The notes beneath the pieces are model-generated. The model searched no databases, was not told the origin of the DNA, and was given only the letters and a program-made list of their open reading frames with translations. A stretch of 21,039 bases of DNA, taken from NCBI GenBank assembly GCA_011524615.1, contig WTJZ01000302.1, positions 11,422-32,460 of the forward strand. Direction: 5' to 3'. The stretch is from Akkermansiaceae bacterium. Its GTDB lineage: Bacteria; Verrucomicrobiota; Verrucomicrobiia; Verrucomicrobiales; Akkermansiaceae. The number at the start of each line of letters is the position of its first letter. The stretch's first letter is position 1. Both the position numbers and the translations under genes were made by a program. Below, one piece after another: positions 1-7,303 of this stretch.

Positions 1-382
1 ATTAACTATATAATAAAGAGCAGGTAACTAATCCGCTCTTCATAATATAGTATGCATCACGAACGGTGAATTTGGACACTTTGAGGTGAAATTGTCGAAA
101 TTTAGTCGTGCGGTATCCTAAACGTGCTTTTGAGTATTTCTTTTTGCGACATTTGTTGCTGGTGTCACAGAGCTTCTCGTGGGGCAGGAGAGTTACTTGC
201 TAGCATTCAGTTCTGTAAAAGAGAGAGGCTGCTGGGGGGGACCCAGCAGCCTCAAGTGCCTATGAATAATAACTGTAAGTGGACCACGTATTAACAGTGG
301 TCTCTATACATAATGTATGCGCCTCAGTCAGGAAGTTGTACAAATTTGTTGATTAGGTGAGTGAAGGGGGGAACTGACACTT
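1..382. other. Non-coding stretch at the left edge
   Basis: I find no coding region here. All three forward frames hit stops within the first 30 bases, and TTA and CTA (reverse-strand stops) occur at the very edge, so no gene enters from the left. The first 60 bases are AT-rich. From about 225 there is a strong hairpin, listed separately. A weaker inverted repeat, GACCAC/GTGGTC, lies at 282-287 and 297-302, and a short palindrome, ATACAT-A-ATGTAT, at about 306-318. No tRNA or known riboswitch fold is recognisable by eye. Confidence 0.6.
225..253 (-). terminator. Strong hairpin, probable terminator of the phosphatase gene
   Basis: A perfect 12-base inverted repeat, GAGGCTGCTGGG at 225-236 and CCCAGCAGCCTC at 242-253, encloses a 5-base loop. 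Read on the minus strand the stem is followed by TCTCTTTT, a moderate U-rich tail. That fits an intrinsic terminator about 130 bases past the stop of the leftward phosphatase gene. The plus-strand exit has no T run. Confidence 0.6.
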
Positions 383-1855
383 CTAGAGCTCTACGGTTTC
401 GATTTCTTGACCTTCGGTATTGATGAGGTGGAAAGTTACTGCTGGTGTGTCTGGTGTCGTGGTATCGAACTCTAGTTCGCCATAGGCCCATGTGCCGGCT
501 CCAGGGTAGGCAAAGAGTTGGGTAGACTGGTCCTGAGCCTTTCCACCTCCTGGAACGCCTCCCAGTGTTCCTACACCGAATTCAGTATAGGTCTTACCAT
601 TTGGTCGTTTGATCCCAAAGGCGTGAGCACCATGACGATCGCCGGAGAAGAGTAGAATCTTGGAGTGAGACTTTTGATCTAATGCGGAGAGTATTTCCTC
701 TAATCCCTGTGTATCCCAGGTGCCCCAACTGTCCTTACCATTAGAGATATAGTTCGTCCACATGGTGCCACTACTGATGATGAGATAGGGAGAGGTAGAT
801 TCTTGAATTGCTTTGAGAGCCCACTGTGATTGCTCTTCTCCAAGGAAGGAGTGCAGTTCACCTCGTTTTTCGTTAATACGACAAGAGCGCGTATCTAGCA
901 TGATGATGTGTGCTGGACCGATCTGGGTCTGAAAGTAGATTCCCTCGCGGTTGAGCTGACGTTCAGGGTTGTTCCACATACGTTTCCAGTTGCTGCGCAG
1001 AGCTTTTACATCGATGGGGTTATTTGGATTGCCTGCGTAGAGGCCACCAGAGTCGTTACCATAATAATCGTGATCGTCCCAAGAGGTATAACTTGGGATG
1101 TGAGCGGCAAATCGCTGCCACACAGGTGAGATGTCTCTGAGGAGGTAGTCGATATTACGCTCTGGGACAGAGCGTCTGCCATCGACTGCTAGATCACCTA
1201 AGAGGAGCATCCCAATGTTGCCTCTTGATTGAACCAAATCGAGGAGTTCGGGGCGGTGGAGGCCAATTTTATGAAAGTCAGCCCCTACTGCGAGTTTGTA
1301 AATTCCTTGGAAATCCTTTGGGGGAGCCGTGGTAAAGGCTCCGGAGGCTAGAATGGTCTCTGAGCCGGTGATAGATACGGTATAGGAATATTTGGTATTA
1401 GGGGTGAGCCCATCACAGAGCTGGTGATGGTGCGTGCTTCCTTTTTTAGAAGAATAGGTCTGTGTGAAGGATTGGGCCTCGTTAGTGACGGTGACGGATA
1501 TCTTTTGATTGTGTGGGAACTGCATCCAGATCGAGACACTTTCTTCTGAAAGGTTACCGAGCATAGGGCCCCCCATGTGGATCCGATCGTAACGCTTGCA
1601 GATTTGGTCCAGAGCGCGACGAGAGTTGTTTCTGAGGATGGCATCGCGAGCTTCGATGTAAAATTGTTGTGTCGATTCTGGTTGTTCTTCAAATTGGTTT
1701 AGAATCTTTAGATCCGTGTGGATGGATCCGTGGTGGGCTTCGCCGAGCGAGACGCTTTTTGAGTCTGTCTTAGCATCGTGAGCAGAGGCGGCTAGAGAAT
1801 ATGTTGCAGAGAGCGTAATGATGGCTAAACTGCTTTTGATTAGATGGAGGTGCAT
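383..1855 (-). CDS. Secreted PhoD-like alkaline phosphatase / metallophosphoesterase
   Basis: Probable exported phosphoesterase of the PhoD family, which uses a dinuclear metal centre to release phosphate from phosphomono- or diesters in the periplasm or at the surface. From the chosen ATG the protein has 490 residues with an N-terminal signal peptide (about 1-25, hydrophobic core then LAASAHDA). An Ig/Fn3-like N-terminal PhoD domain begins at GGPMLG (95-100). Catalytic motifs are GADFH (191-195), LLLGD (217-221), SWDDHDYYGND (258-268) and FSGDRHGAH (403-411). A GTG 45 bases upstream extends the frame, but it would put polar residues before the signal peptide, so I prefer the ATG at 1855. No Shine-Dalgarno is evident. 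The gene is divergent from the SDR gene. The exact substrate cannot be told. Confidence 0.88.
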   Translation of the reverse strand: MHLHLIKSSLAIITLSATYSLAASAHDAKTDSKSVSLGEAHHGSIHTDLKILNQFEEQPESTQQFYIEARDAILRNNSRRALDQICKRYDRIHMGGPMLGNLSEESVSIWMQFPHNQKISVTVTNEAQSFTQTYSSKKGSTHHHQLCDGLTPNTKYSYTVSITGSETILASGAFTTAPPKDFQGIYKLAVGADFHKIGLHRPELLDLVQSRGNIGMLLLGDLAVDGRRSVPERNIDYLLRDISPVWQRFAAHIPSYTSWDDHDYYGNDSGGLYAGNPNNPIDVKALRSNWKRMWNNPERQLNREGIYFQTQIGPAHIIMLDTRSCRINEKRGELHSFLGEEQSQWALKAIQESTSPYLIISSGTMWTNYISNGKDSWGTWDTQGLEEILSALDQKSHSKILLFSGDRHGAHAFGIKRPNGKTYTEFGVGTLGGVPGGGKAQDQSTQLFAYPGAGTWAYGELEFDTTTPDTPAVTFHLINTEGQEIETVEL

Positions 1856-1907
1856 GGTATTAGTGCTACTATACGACGGCTCGCGAGAGGAGAGAGTCAC
1901 TTAGCTG

Positions 1908-1913
1908 TATAAT
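1908..1913 (+). promoter_or_regulatory. Candidate -10 element of the SDR gene
   Basis: A perfect TATAAT lies 20 bases before the ATG at 1934, preceded by TG. No good -35 is seen 17 bases upstream (GAGAGG), so the promoter would depend on the -10. The predicted leader is only about 14 bases, which agrees with the lack of a ribosome-binding site. The same AT-rich block reads TATATT/TATTAT on the other strand and may also serve the divergent phosphatase gene. Confidence 0.45.
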
Positions 1914-1933
1914 ATAAACATAATAGTCGGATA

Positions 1934-2629
1934 ATGAAATATAATAAGGTGGTAATAACAGGTGGAAGCAGTGGAATAGGGTTAGAATTGGCTCACTTGT
2001 TGCAAGCGAATGGATGTCAAGTTGTAGTATTGTCACGCAGTGTGGGGCAGTTAGCCGAGGGGGTGCTGCATATTCCTACAGATCTTAGAGATCTAGGTAG
2101 TATTGAGGCGGCCTTTGACCAGTTAGGCAGTATCGACGCGTTAGTGAATAATGCGGGGATCGCCTATAAGTCTAGTATGATAGATGGAGACCTACGAGAG
2201 TGGGATGAGATGTGGGAAGTGAATGTGCGCGCACTGGGGTATTGTTCACAGCTAGCCTTGAGGGCCTTTCCTGATAGTGGCGGTCAGATCGTCAATGTGT
2301 CTAGTATGAGTGGTCATCGTGTCCCTCCATCAGGAGGGTTCTATTCTCCTACCAAGTTTGCGGTCAGAGCGATGAGTGAGGCTCTACGATTGGAGTTAAG
2401 AGCGAGAGGGAGTATGACGAGAATATCCTCCGTGTCACCTGGCTTTGTGGATACGCCGCTGCTTGACACTTACTTCAAGGGGAGGGAGGAGCAATTACAG
2501 CAGACTAAAGAGACTATTCAGATGCTACAGCCTGAAGACATTGCTCGACAGATTCTGCATATTTTGGAGACGCCTTTGGCGGTAGAGATTGGAGATATTG
2601 GGTTACGTAGTGTGGGGCAATCAGTCTGA
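1934..2629 (+). CDS. Short-chain dehydrogenase/reductase (SDR family)
   Basis: Classical SDR NAD(P)-dependent oxidoreductase of 231 residues, cytoplasmic. The Rossmann glycine motif TGGSSGIG is at 9-16, NNAG at 72-75, the structural Asn in EVNV at about 98, the catalytic Ser in NVSS (121-124), and the Tyr/Lys pair in YSPTK (Y137, K141). SPGFVDTP (168-175) is the usual loop after the active site. Length is normal for the family. Substrate and physiological role are unknown; 3-ketoacyl or sugar-alcohol reduction are both possible. The gene stands alone between the divergent phosphatase and the aromatic-pathway gene. Confidence 0.9.
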   Translation: MKYNKVVITGGSSGIGLELAHLLQANGCQVVVLSRSVGQLAEGVLHIPTDLRDLGSIEAAFDQLGSIDALVNNAGIAYKSSMIDGDLREWDEMWEVNVRALGYCSQLALRAFPDSGGQIVNVSSMSGHRVPPSGGFYSPTKFAVRAMSEALRLELRARGSMTRISSVSPGFVDTPLLDTYFKGREEQLQQTKETIQMLQPEDIARQILHILETPLAVEIGDIGLRSVGQSV

Positions 2630-2703
2630 TGCGGGCGCTTTCATTAAAGAAAATGATTTTTTTACTGCCATTACTCGATGACCATGCTTACTAATGCGCT
2701 AGT

Positions 2704-3744
2704 ATGACACGAGTCACCGATGTGAACATTACCAAGAACGAGCCTCTTTTCTCTCCAGAAGAGCTTTGTGCACAGATCCCGAAGACTGATGCTGAAAGAG
2801 AGTTTATCTCCACTGCTCGTCGTGAAGTTGCTGATTGTATCCATGGAAAGTCAGATAAGTTTCTCCTAATCGTAGGTCCATGTTCGATCCACGATACCGA
2901 GGCTGGACTAGAGTATGGTAAGAAGCTTGCCGCCCTAGCTGAAGAAGTGAAGGACAAGGTTCTCATCGTGATGCGCGTTTACTTTGAGAAGCCACGTACG
3001 ACAGTAGGGTGGAAAGGTCTCATCATGGATCCTAGCCTAGATGGTTCAGATGACATTGCAGCAGGTCTTACTAAGGCTCGTGGATTCCTCAAGGAGATCG
3101 TCGATCTCGGACTCCCAACCGCAACGGAGTTATTGGACCCGATCACTCCGCAGTACATCGCTGACTACATCTGTTGGTCTGCGATCGGTGCTCGTACCTC
3201 AGAGTCTCAAACACACCGTCAAATGGCATCAGGCTTATCAATGCCTCTCGGCTTCAAGAATGCAACGAGCGGAGACCTTAAGGCGGCTACTAATGGTATC
3301 CTCGCAGCGAGTCAACCGCAGACCTTCCTAGGGGTGAGTCCTGATGGTCGTGCATCGGCGGTGACGACAGCAGGGAATCCAGACTGTCACCTCATCTTAC
3401 GTGGTGGCGAGAATGGACCAAACCACACCTCGGAGTATGTGGAAGCTACTGCACAGGCTCTCGAAAAAGGGGGACGTCCAGGATGTGTCATGATTGACGC
3501 CTCACACGCGAACTGTGGTAAGGATGATAAGCAAATGCCTACAACATACAGAGAAATTTTAGAACAACGTGCTAATGGTGACAAGCGTGTCATCGGTGCG
3601 ATGCTGGAGAGCTTCCTAGAAGCAGGAAACCAAAAGCTCAACAGCGGACTAGAAGGTTTAACCTACGGGCAGTCAATCACCGATAAATGTATCGATTGGG
3701 CGACTACTGAAGAGTTAGTTAGAGAGACCTACGCAGCTCTCTAA
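2704..3744 (+). CDS. aroG: 3-deoxy-7-phosphoheptulonate synthase (DAHP synthase), AroG/F/H class
   Basis: First enzyme of the shikimate pathway: it condenses phosphoenolpyruvate and erythrose 4-phosphate to DAHP. At 346 residues it matches the class I alpha (E. coli AroG-like) enzymes in length and order of motifs: GPCSIHD (58-64, with the metal-ligand Cys60), VYFEKPRTTVGWKGL (92-106), IGARTSESQ (161-169), LGFKNATSGD (182-191), CHLILRGG (228-235) and MIDASHAN (263-270, metal-ligand His268). Which feedback inhibitor it responds to (Phe, Tyr or Trp) cannot be read reliably, so the symbol is generic. No Shine-Dalgarno precedes the ATG. The next gene, 63 bases on, encodes pyruvate kinase, another PEP consumer. 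Confidence 0.95.
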   Translation: MTRVTDVNITKNEPLFSPEELCAQIPKTDAEREFISTARREVADCIHGKSDKFLLIVGPCSIHDTEAGLEYGKKLAALAEEVKDKVLIVMRVYFEKPRTTVGWKGLIMDPSLDGSDDIAAGLTKARGFLKEIVDLGLPTATELLDPITPQYIADYICWSAIGARTSESQTHRQMASGLSMPLGFKNATSGDLKAATNGILAASQPQTFLGVSPDGRASAVTTAGNPDCHLILRGGENGPNHTSEYVEATAQALEKGGRPGCVMIDASHANCGKDDKQMPTTYREILEQRANGDKRVIGAMLESFLEAGNQKLNSGLEGLTYGQSITDKCIDWATTEELVRETYAAL

Positions 3745-3768
3745 GATAAAAATAAATGGCAAACAACC

Positions 3769-3788
3769 GTTCCCTCGACTGAGGGGAC
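3769..3788 (+). other. Small hairpin in the leader between aroG and pyk
   Basis: GTTCCCTC (3769-3776) can pair with GAGGGGAC (3781-3788) around a GACT loop, giving 8 pairs including one T-G. It is followed by ACACATATATA rather than a T run, so it is a poor terminator. It could be an mRNA processing or stabilising element, or chance. Confidence 0.3.
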
Positions 3789-3807
3789 ACATATATACGC
3801 AAACAAC

Positions 3808-5250
3808 ATGAACTTCAGAGAAAAGAACACCAAGATCACCGCAAAGATCTCGGATAGAAAATGTGAACCAGCATTCCTTAAGGAACTTTACGAAGCTGGT
3901 CTTGATGTAGCATGGTTTAACACCGCACACCAAGACGAAGAAGGAACACTCTATGCAATCAACAAGGTACGTGAAGTATCTGACAAGATTGCGATTATGA
4001 TCGATACAAAAGGACCAGAGGTTCGTACGATCAACTTTGACGATGAGCCACCAGCACTCAAGATTGGTGATAAGGTACGTCTTACGGGTAAAGTTGAACT
4101 CAATGATGTTCCTAACAAAGTTTACGCGGTAGATTACCCTAACTTCCACAACGAGATTCCACTCGGTAAGCAGATTCTCATCGATGATGGGTCTCTTGGT
4201 CTTACAGTAGAGGCGATCGAGAATGAAGCGATTGTCTGTAATGTTGATAACACAGGGATCATCAAGAAGCGTAAGAGTGTAAACGTTCCTAACACGCACA
4301 TCGACCTTCCTACACTGACAGCTAAGGATACAGCGTTCCTCAAATTCTCTGCGGAGCAGAACGTTGACTTCATCGCACACTCATTCGTGCGTTCTAAGGA
4401 AGATGTATTCGCTGTTCGTAACGTGCTCGATGCACATGGTGGTCAAGGGATCAAGATCATTGCTAAGATCGAGAACCGTGAAGGTGTTGATAACATCGAT
4501 GAGATTCTTGACTATGCTGATGGTGTGATGGTTGCTCGTGGTGACCTTGCAGTAGAGGTACCAGCGGCAGAAGTACCACTTCTTCAGAAGCGTATGATCG
4601 AGAGCGCGGCTAAGCGTGGTAAACTCTCATTCGTTGCAACGCAGATGCTTGATAGTATGATCGAGAACCCTCGCCCAACACGTGCAGAGGTTTCTGACAT
4701 TGCTACTGCGATTCTTGATGGTGCGGACTCAACCTGTCTCAGTGGTGAAACCGCTTACGGTGACTACCCTGTAGAAGCAGTTCAGACGATGTCTAAGGTC
4801 TCTCTAGACCTGAAGAAGAACCGTGTGCACACGAACCCATACAACATCACGGATATCAAAGGTGCTACATCTCGTGAGTATTTCTTCGCTAAGAGTGCAT
4901 TTGAGGCTGCAATCAACCTCGACGTAGAGGCGATTGTTGTTCCTACCGTTTCTGGTAAGACTGCTGAGCACATCTCTAGCTTCCGTTCTCGTAAGCCAAT
5001 CTTCGCGTTCTCATACGATGATCGTGTGCTCCGTCAGTTAATGGCTAAGCACGCAGTACGTGTAGAGAAGATTGAAGAGATCATCCAAGACACAGACAAA
5101 CTTGTTACTACCTGTGTGAAGTCTCTTATTGAATCAGGCGCAGTGAACGAAGACTCTATTCTTGCAGTTGTTGCGGGGACGACTTACCCAGCACCTAAGC
5201 GCTGTAGCTTCTTCGAGATCGGAGCAGCTAAGGATCTCATCAAAGACTAA
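3808..5250 (+). CDS. pyk: Pyruvate kinase with atypical N-terminal active-site motifs
   Basis: Last step of glycolysis: transfers phosphate from PEP to ADP. It has 480 residues, normal for the family. Core motifs are intact: DTKGPEVRT (66-74), catalytic Lys220 in AKIENREGVD, metal ligands E222 and D246 in VARGDLAVEVP, ATQMLDSMIENPRPTRAE (277-294), and LSGETAYGDYP (311-321). The N-terminus differs from the textbook form. In place of the TIGPAS loop it has KISDRKC (13-19), and in place of RxNFSHG it has WFNTAHQ (36-42). ISDRxC and NTAH resemble Bacteroidetes-type enzymes as I recall them, but Trp36 replaces the Arg usual there too, and Ala40 replaces the K+-binding Ser. Codon use (CTC/CTT Leu, CGT Arg) suggests high expression. 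A good terminator follows. Confidence 0.95.
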   Translation: MNFREKNTKITAKISDRKCEPAFLKELYEAGLDVAWFNTAHQDEEGTLYAINKVREVSDKIAIMIDTKGPEVRTINFDDEPPALKIGDKVRLTGKVELNDVPNKVYAVDYPNFHNEIPLGKQILIDDGSLGLTVEAIENEAIVCNVDNTGIIKKRKSVNVPNTHIDLPTLTAKDTAFLKFSAEQNVDFIAHSFVRSKEDVFAVRNVLDAHGGQGIKIIAKIENREGVDNIDEILDYADGVMVARGDLAVEVPAAEVPLLQKRMIESAAKRGKLSFVATQMLDSMIENPRPTRAEVSDIATAILDGADSTCLSGETAYGDYPVEAVQTMSKVSLDLKKNRVHTNPYNITDIKGATSREYFFAKSAFEAAINLDVEAIVVPTVSGKTAEHISSFRSRKPIFAFSYDDRVLRQLMAKHAVRVEKIEEIIQDTDKLVTTCVKSLIESGAVNEDSILAVVAGTTYPAPKRCSFFEIGAAKDLIKD

Positions 5251-5274
5251 TTTTAGTCGTTTGAGATAAGCTCT

Positions 5275-5301
5275 AAAGCCGCACTACATGTGCGGCTTTT
5301 T
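5275..5301 (+). terminator. Intrinsic terminator after pyruvate kinase
   Basis: Perfect 10-base stem AAAGCCGCAC (5275-5284) / GTGCGGCTTT (5290-5299) with a TACAT loop, running into a short T tract, 24 bases after the pyk stop. This closes the aroG-pyk unit and implies a separate promoter for the following esterase gene. Confidence 0.85.
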
Positions 5302-5327
5302 GATATAAAGCGTTAGCATTAAGGCGT

Positions 5328-6098
5328 ATGAAGGGGATGTCATTTCAACTTTTCCTAGGCGTTATCATGATAAGTCTCGTCCATGCAGAGCCCTTAAAGG
5401 TGTTTATCTGTGCTGGACAGAGTAATATGAAGGGGGTGCGAACGGAGCAAGCTCAGTTGCCGTCAGAGTTGGCGGAGCAAAGCGAAAATTTTGTCTTTGT
5501 TAAGAAGGGAAGCAAGCCAGGTGAATGGAGAGCGTTAACGGCTGAAAATAATCAAAGCAAAGGATTCGGCCCAGAATTAAGTTTCGCTAAAGAGATGTCT
5601 GCCTATTTAGGGGAGCCTATTGGGATCGTGAAGCACTCTGTAGGGGGGACACAGTTGGCAACACGTTGGAACCCTGATGGGGAGAGCTCTCTGTATCAAG
5701 TTTTACTCCAGAAGTTTCGCGACGCGCAACAGCAGAAGGAGATACAAGTCATCGGTATGATCTGGATGCAGGGGGAGGCTGATTCTAAGAATGTTAAACA
5801 TGCGGCAGCATACAAGGAGAACCTAGAGCGCTTTGTGGCTCGTTCTCGACGTGACTTTAGTGAGATGCCGTTTATTGCTGGGCGAGTGAATCCACCTAAG
5901 AGCAAGAAGTACGTGGCTCCAGAGGTCGTGCGTGCTGCGCAGGAGACTGCAGCGATTCAACAATACGCTTACGTTAATTGTGATGAACTGACGAAGGTGG
6001 CAGATGGGGTACACTATGACACGACTGGAACGATAGAGCTAGGGAAGCTCTTCGCGCAAAAGATGATTGCACAGTTAGAGAATAGGGCTGATAAGTAA
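5328..6098 (+). CDS. Secreted sialate O-acetylesterase-type carbohydrate esterase (SGNH fold)
   Basis: Exported esterase of the SASA (sialate O-acetylesterase / CE6-like) group, expected to remove acetyl groups from sugars of glycans or polysaccharides. It has 256 residues with a signal peptide ending near SLVHA (16-20). Block I, ICAGQSNMKG (27-36), holds the nucleophile Ser32. GFGPE is at 79-83, the oxyanion/stabilising block WMQGEADS at 146-153, and the Asp/His block DGVHYD at 226-231 (H229). Start chosen as the first ATG, with AAGG three bases upstream; Met4 is an alternative. The VOC gene starts three bases after its stop, so the two are probably co-transcribed. True substrate unknown; an algal polysaccharide ester is an inference from the nearby sulfatase. 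Confidence 0.85.
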   Translation: MKGMSFQLFLGVIMISLVHAEPLKVFICAGQSNMKGVRTEQAQLPSELAEQSENFVFVKKGSKPGEWRALTAENNQSKGFGPELSFAKEMSAYLGEPIGIVKHSVGGTQLATRWNPDGESSLYQVLLQKFRDAQQQKEIQVIGMIWMQGEADSKNVKHAAAYKENLERFVARSRRDFSEMPFIAGRVNPPKSKKYVAPEVVRAAQETAAIQQYAYVNCDELTKVADGVHYDTTGTIELGKLFAQKMIAQLENRADK

Positions 6099-6101
6099 GT
6101 C

Positions 6102-6452
6102 GTGAAAGTTCTCAAAGTAAAATACGCTCTCTGGGCAAAGGATTGGCAACGTTGCCTTCATTTCTATCGCGATCTCTTTGATGGTGAAGTTACGCTAGCG
6201 ATGGAGGTCTGGAGTGAGGTTGTGATTGAGAATGCCGTTATTGGAATTCATGGAGGAGGGGAAGGTAAGCGTACGTGGACGGGATTAAGCTTCCAAGTAG
6301 ATGATCTCAGGGCTGCGATTGAGAAGATGAAGTCTCTGGGGGGAGACTTGACCTCAGAGCCTGTCGATACGGAAGAAGAACCCCTTCATTTAGCGATGTG
6401 TATCGATCCTGAGGGGAATGAGTTTATGATGACTTGCCCTAGGAAGAGGTAG
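6102..6452 (+). CDS. VOC-superfamily (glyoxalase/dioxygenase-fold) protein
   Basis: Small protein of 116 residues, one vicinal-oxygen-chelate module (two beta-alpha-beta-beta-beta units). It begins WAKDWQRCLHFYRDLFDGEV (11-30), has IGIHGGG around 47-53 and FQVDDLRAAIEKMKSLGGDL in the second unit, and ends DPEGNEFMMTCP, the usual VOC closing strand with a possible metal-ligand Glu. It starts with GTG, three bases after the esterase stop, with no clear Shine-Dalgarno, so translation probably depends on the upstream gene. Its last 14 bases overlap the convergent hydrolase gene. The reaction cannot be assigned; such proteins include glyoxalases, epimerases, thiol transferases and drug-binding proteins. 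Confidence 0.8.
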   Translation: MKVLKVKYALWAKDWQRCLHFYRDLFDGEVTLAMEVWSEVVIENAVIGIHGGGEGKRTWTGLSFQVDDLRAAIEKMKSLGGDLTSEPVDTEEEPLHLAMCIDPEGNEFMMTCPRKR

Positions 6453-7209
6453 AGCACGAGCTCGGTGCATAGTATGTATCTGAACCAGATACTGGTGGCG
6501 TACTTTTGACTGGAGGAAGTACGCTGAGTGTCTTCTCTGGCGCTTCCCAAAGAGGGCGATGCTTGGTATCTGGAATAATTTGGTGAGAGCTATTAGGGAA
6601 GTTGAATTCTGACGCTAGCGCTGTGAACTTGTGGTCATGCTCGCCAGTGATGAGTTGGACCGGACAACTGATTTGAGTTGATAACGTTCTGAAGTCCTGC
6701 TGCAGTCCCAGAGACCATATATTAAATGCTCTGGCCACTTGTGCGGAGCGGGGTTGTAAGAGGTGGCGGTCAGCCATATCGCTGGGGAGAGGCCCTAATA
6801 CCTCTTGTTGATTCCATTCTGATAGGAAGTCAGTCCAGTCAAGTTGGTGCGCCTTGACGCTCCATTCAGCATCGTGAACCTGTCTACTGAGCCGCTCTGA
6901 TGCACTAGCGAGACCTGGATGCACTGAGATGAGAGTCGCTCCTTGCCATAAGCTGGGAGCCGCGAGTAAGGCCTCTAGTGCGAGCCGACCGCCCATAGAG
7001 TAGGCGATTAAATAGGGGTTCGGGTCTTGTGCTGCGACTTCGGCAGCAAAGACGGCCCCGAACTTATCCATTGGGACCGAATCACAACAAAGATACCTCC
7101 AGAGATCGACCTTGCGGATCATCTCACCGCGGTACGGGCTGTCAGGGTGTGACGAGAGTAAGTCCCAATCACTAGCATGGCCAAGATTGCCGTGTAAGCA
7201 CCATATCAT
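6439..7209 (-). CDS. menH: Alpha/beta hydrolase resembling MenH (SHCHC synthase)
   Basis: Alpha/beta hydrolase of 256 residues, cytoplasmic. LHGNLGHASDW (5-15) is the oxyanion strand, YSMGGRLALEAL (70-81) carries nucleophile Ser71 and the Arg typical of MenH, ITGEHDHKF (187-195) has the acid Asp192, and TKHRPLWEAPE (215-225) the His217. LGLQQDFR (167-174) matches a MenH segment as I remember it from E. coli. MenH makes 2-succinyl-6-hydroxy-2,4-cyclohexadiene-1-carboxylate in menaquinone synthesis. No other men gene is nearby, so a different carboxylester or C-C hydrolase remains possible. After the last family motif there are about 30 low-complexity Ser/Pro-rich residues, read across the overlap with the VOC gene. 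Confidence 0.72.
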   Translation of the reverse strand: MIWCLHGNLGHASDWDLLSSHPDSPYRGEMIRKVDLWRYLCCDSVPMDKFGAVFAAEVAAQDPNPYLIAYSMGGRLALEALLAAPSLWQGATLISVHPGLASASERLSRQVHDAEWSVKAHQLDWTDFLSEWNQQEVLGPLPSDMADRHLLQPRSAQVARAFNIWSLGLQQDFRTLSTQISCPVQLITGEHDHKFTALASEFNFPNSSHQIIPDTKHRPLWEAPEKTLSVLPPVKSTPPVSGSDTYYAPSSCSTSS

Positions 7210-7303
7210 GCTATTGATCTAAGCAGTGATTAGCCTCTAAGGCAAGACTCCTGCAGAAACAGCTGAAATGCCGAATGCAAAGCATGAGATTAGGTGTGTT
7301 CTC

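Noticed and set aside
1..382. tRNA, riboswitch or entering partial gene at the left edge
   Set aside because: No T-loop or acceptor pattern and stops in all frames; only the hairpin is supportable.
908..1129. Small open frame of 73 codons on the plus strand inside the phosphatase gene
   Set aside because: Antisense shadow of a well-supported coding region with no ribosome-binding site or domain.
3715..4380. Open frame of 221 codons on the minus strand opposite the pyruvate kinase start
   Set aside because: It overlaps the strongly supported pyk frame almost throughout and its translation has no recognisable domain; a shadow of biased codon use.
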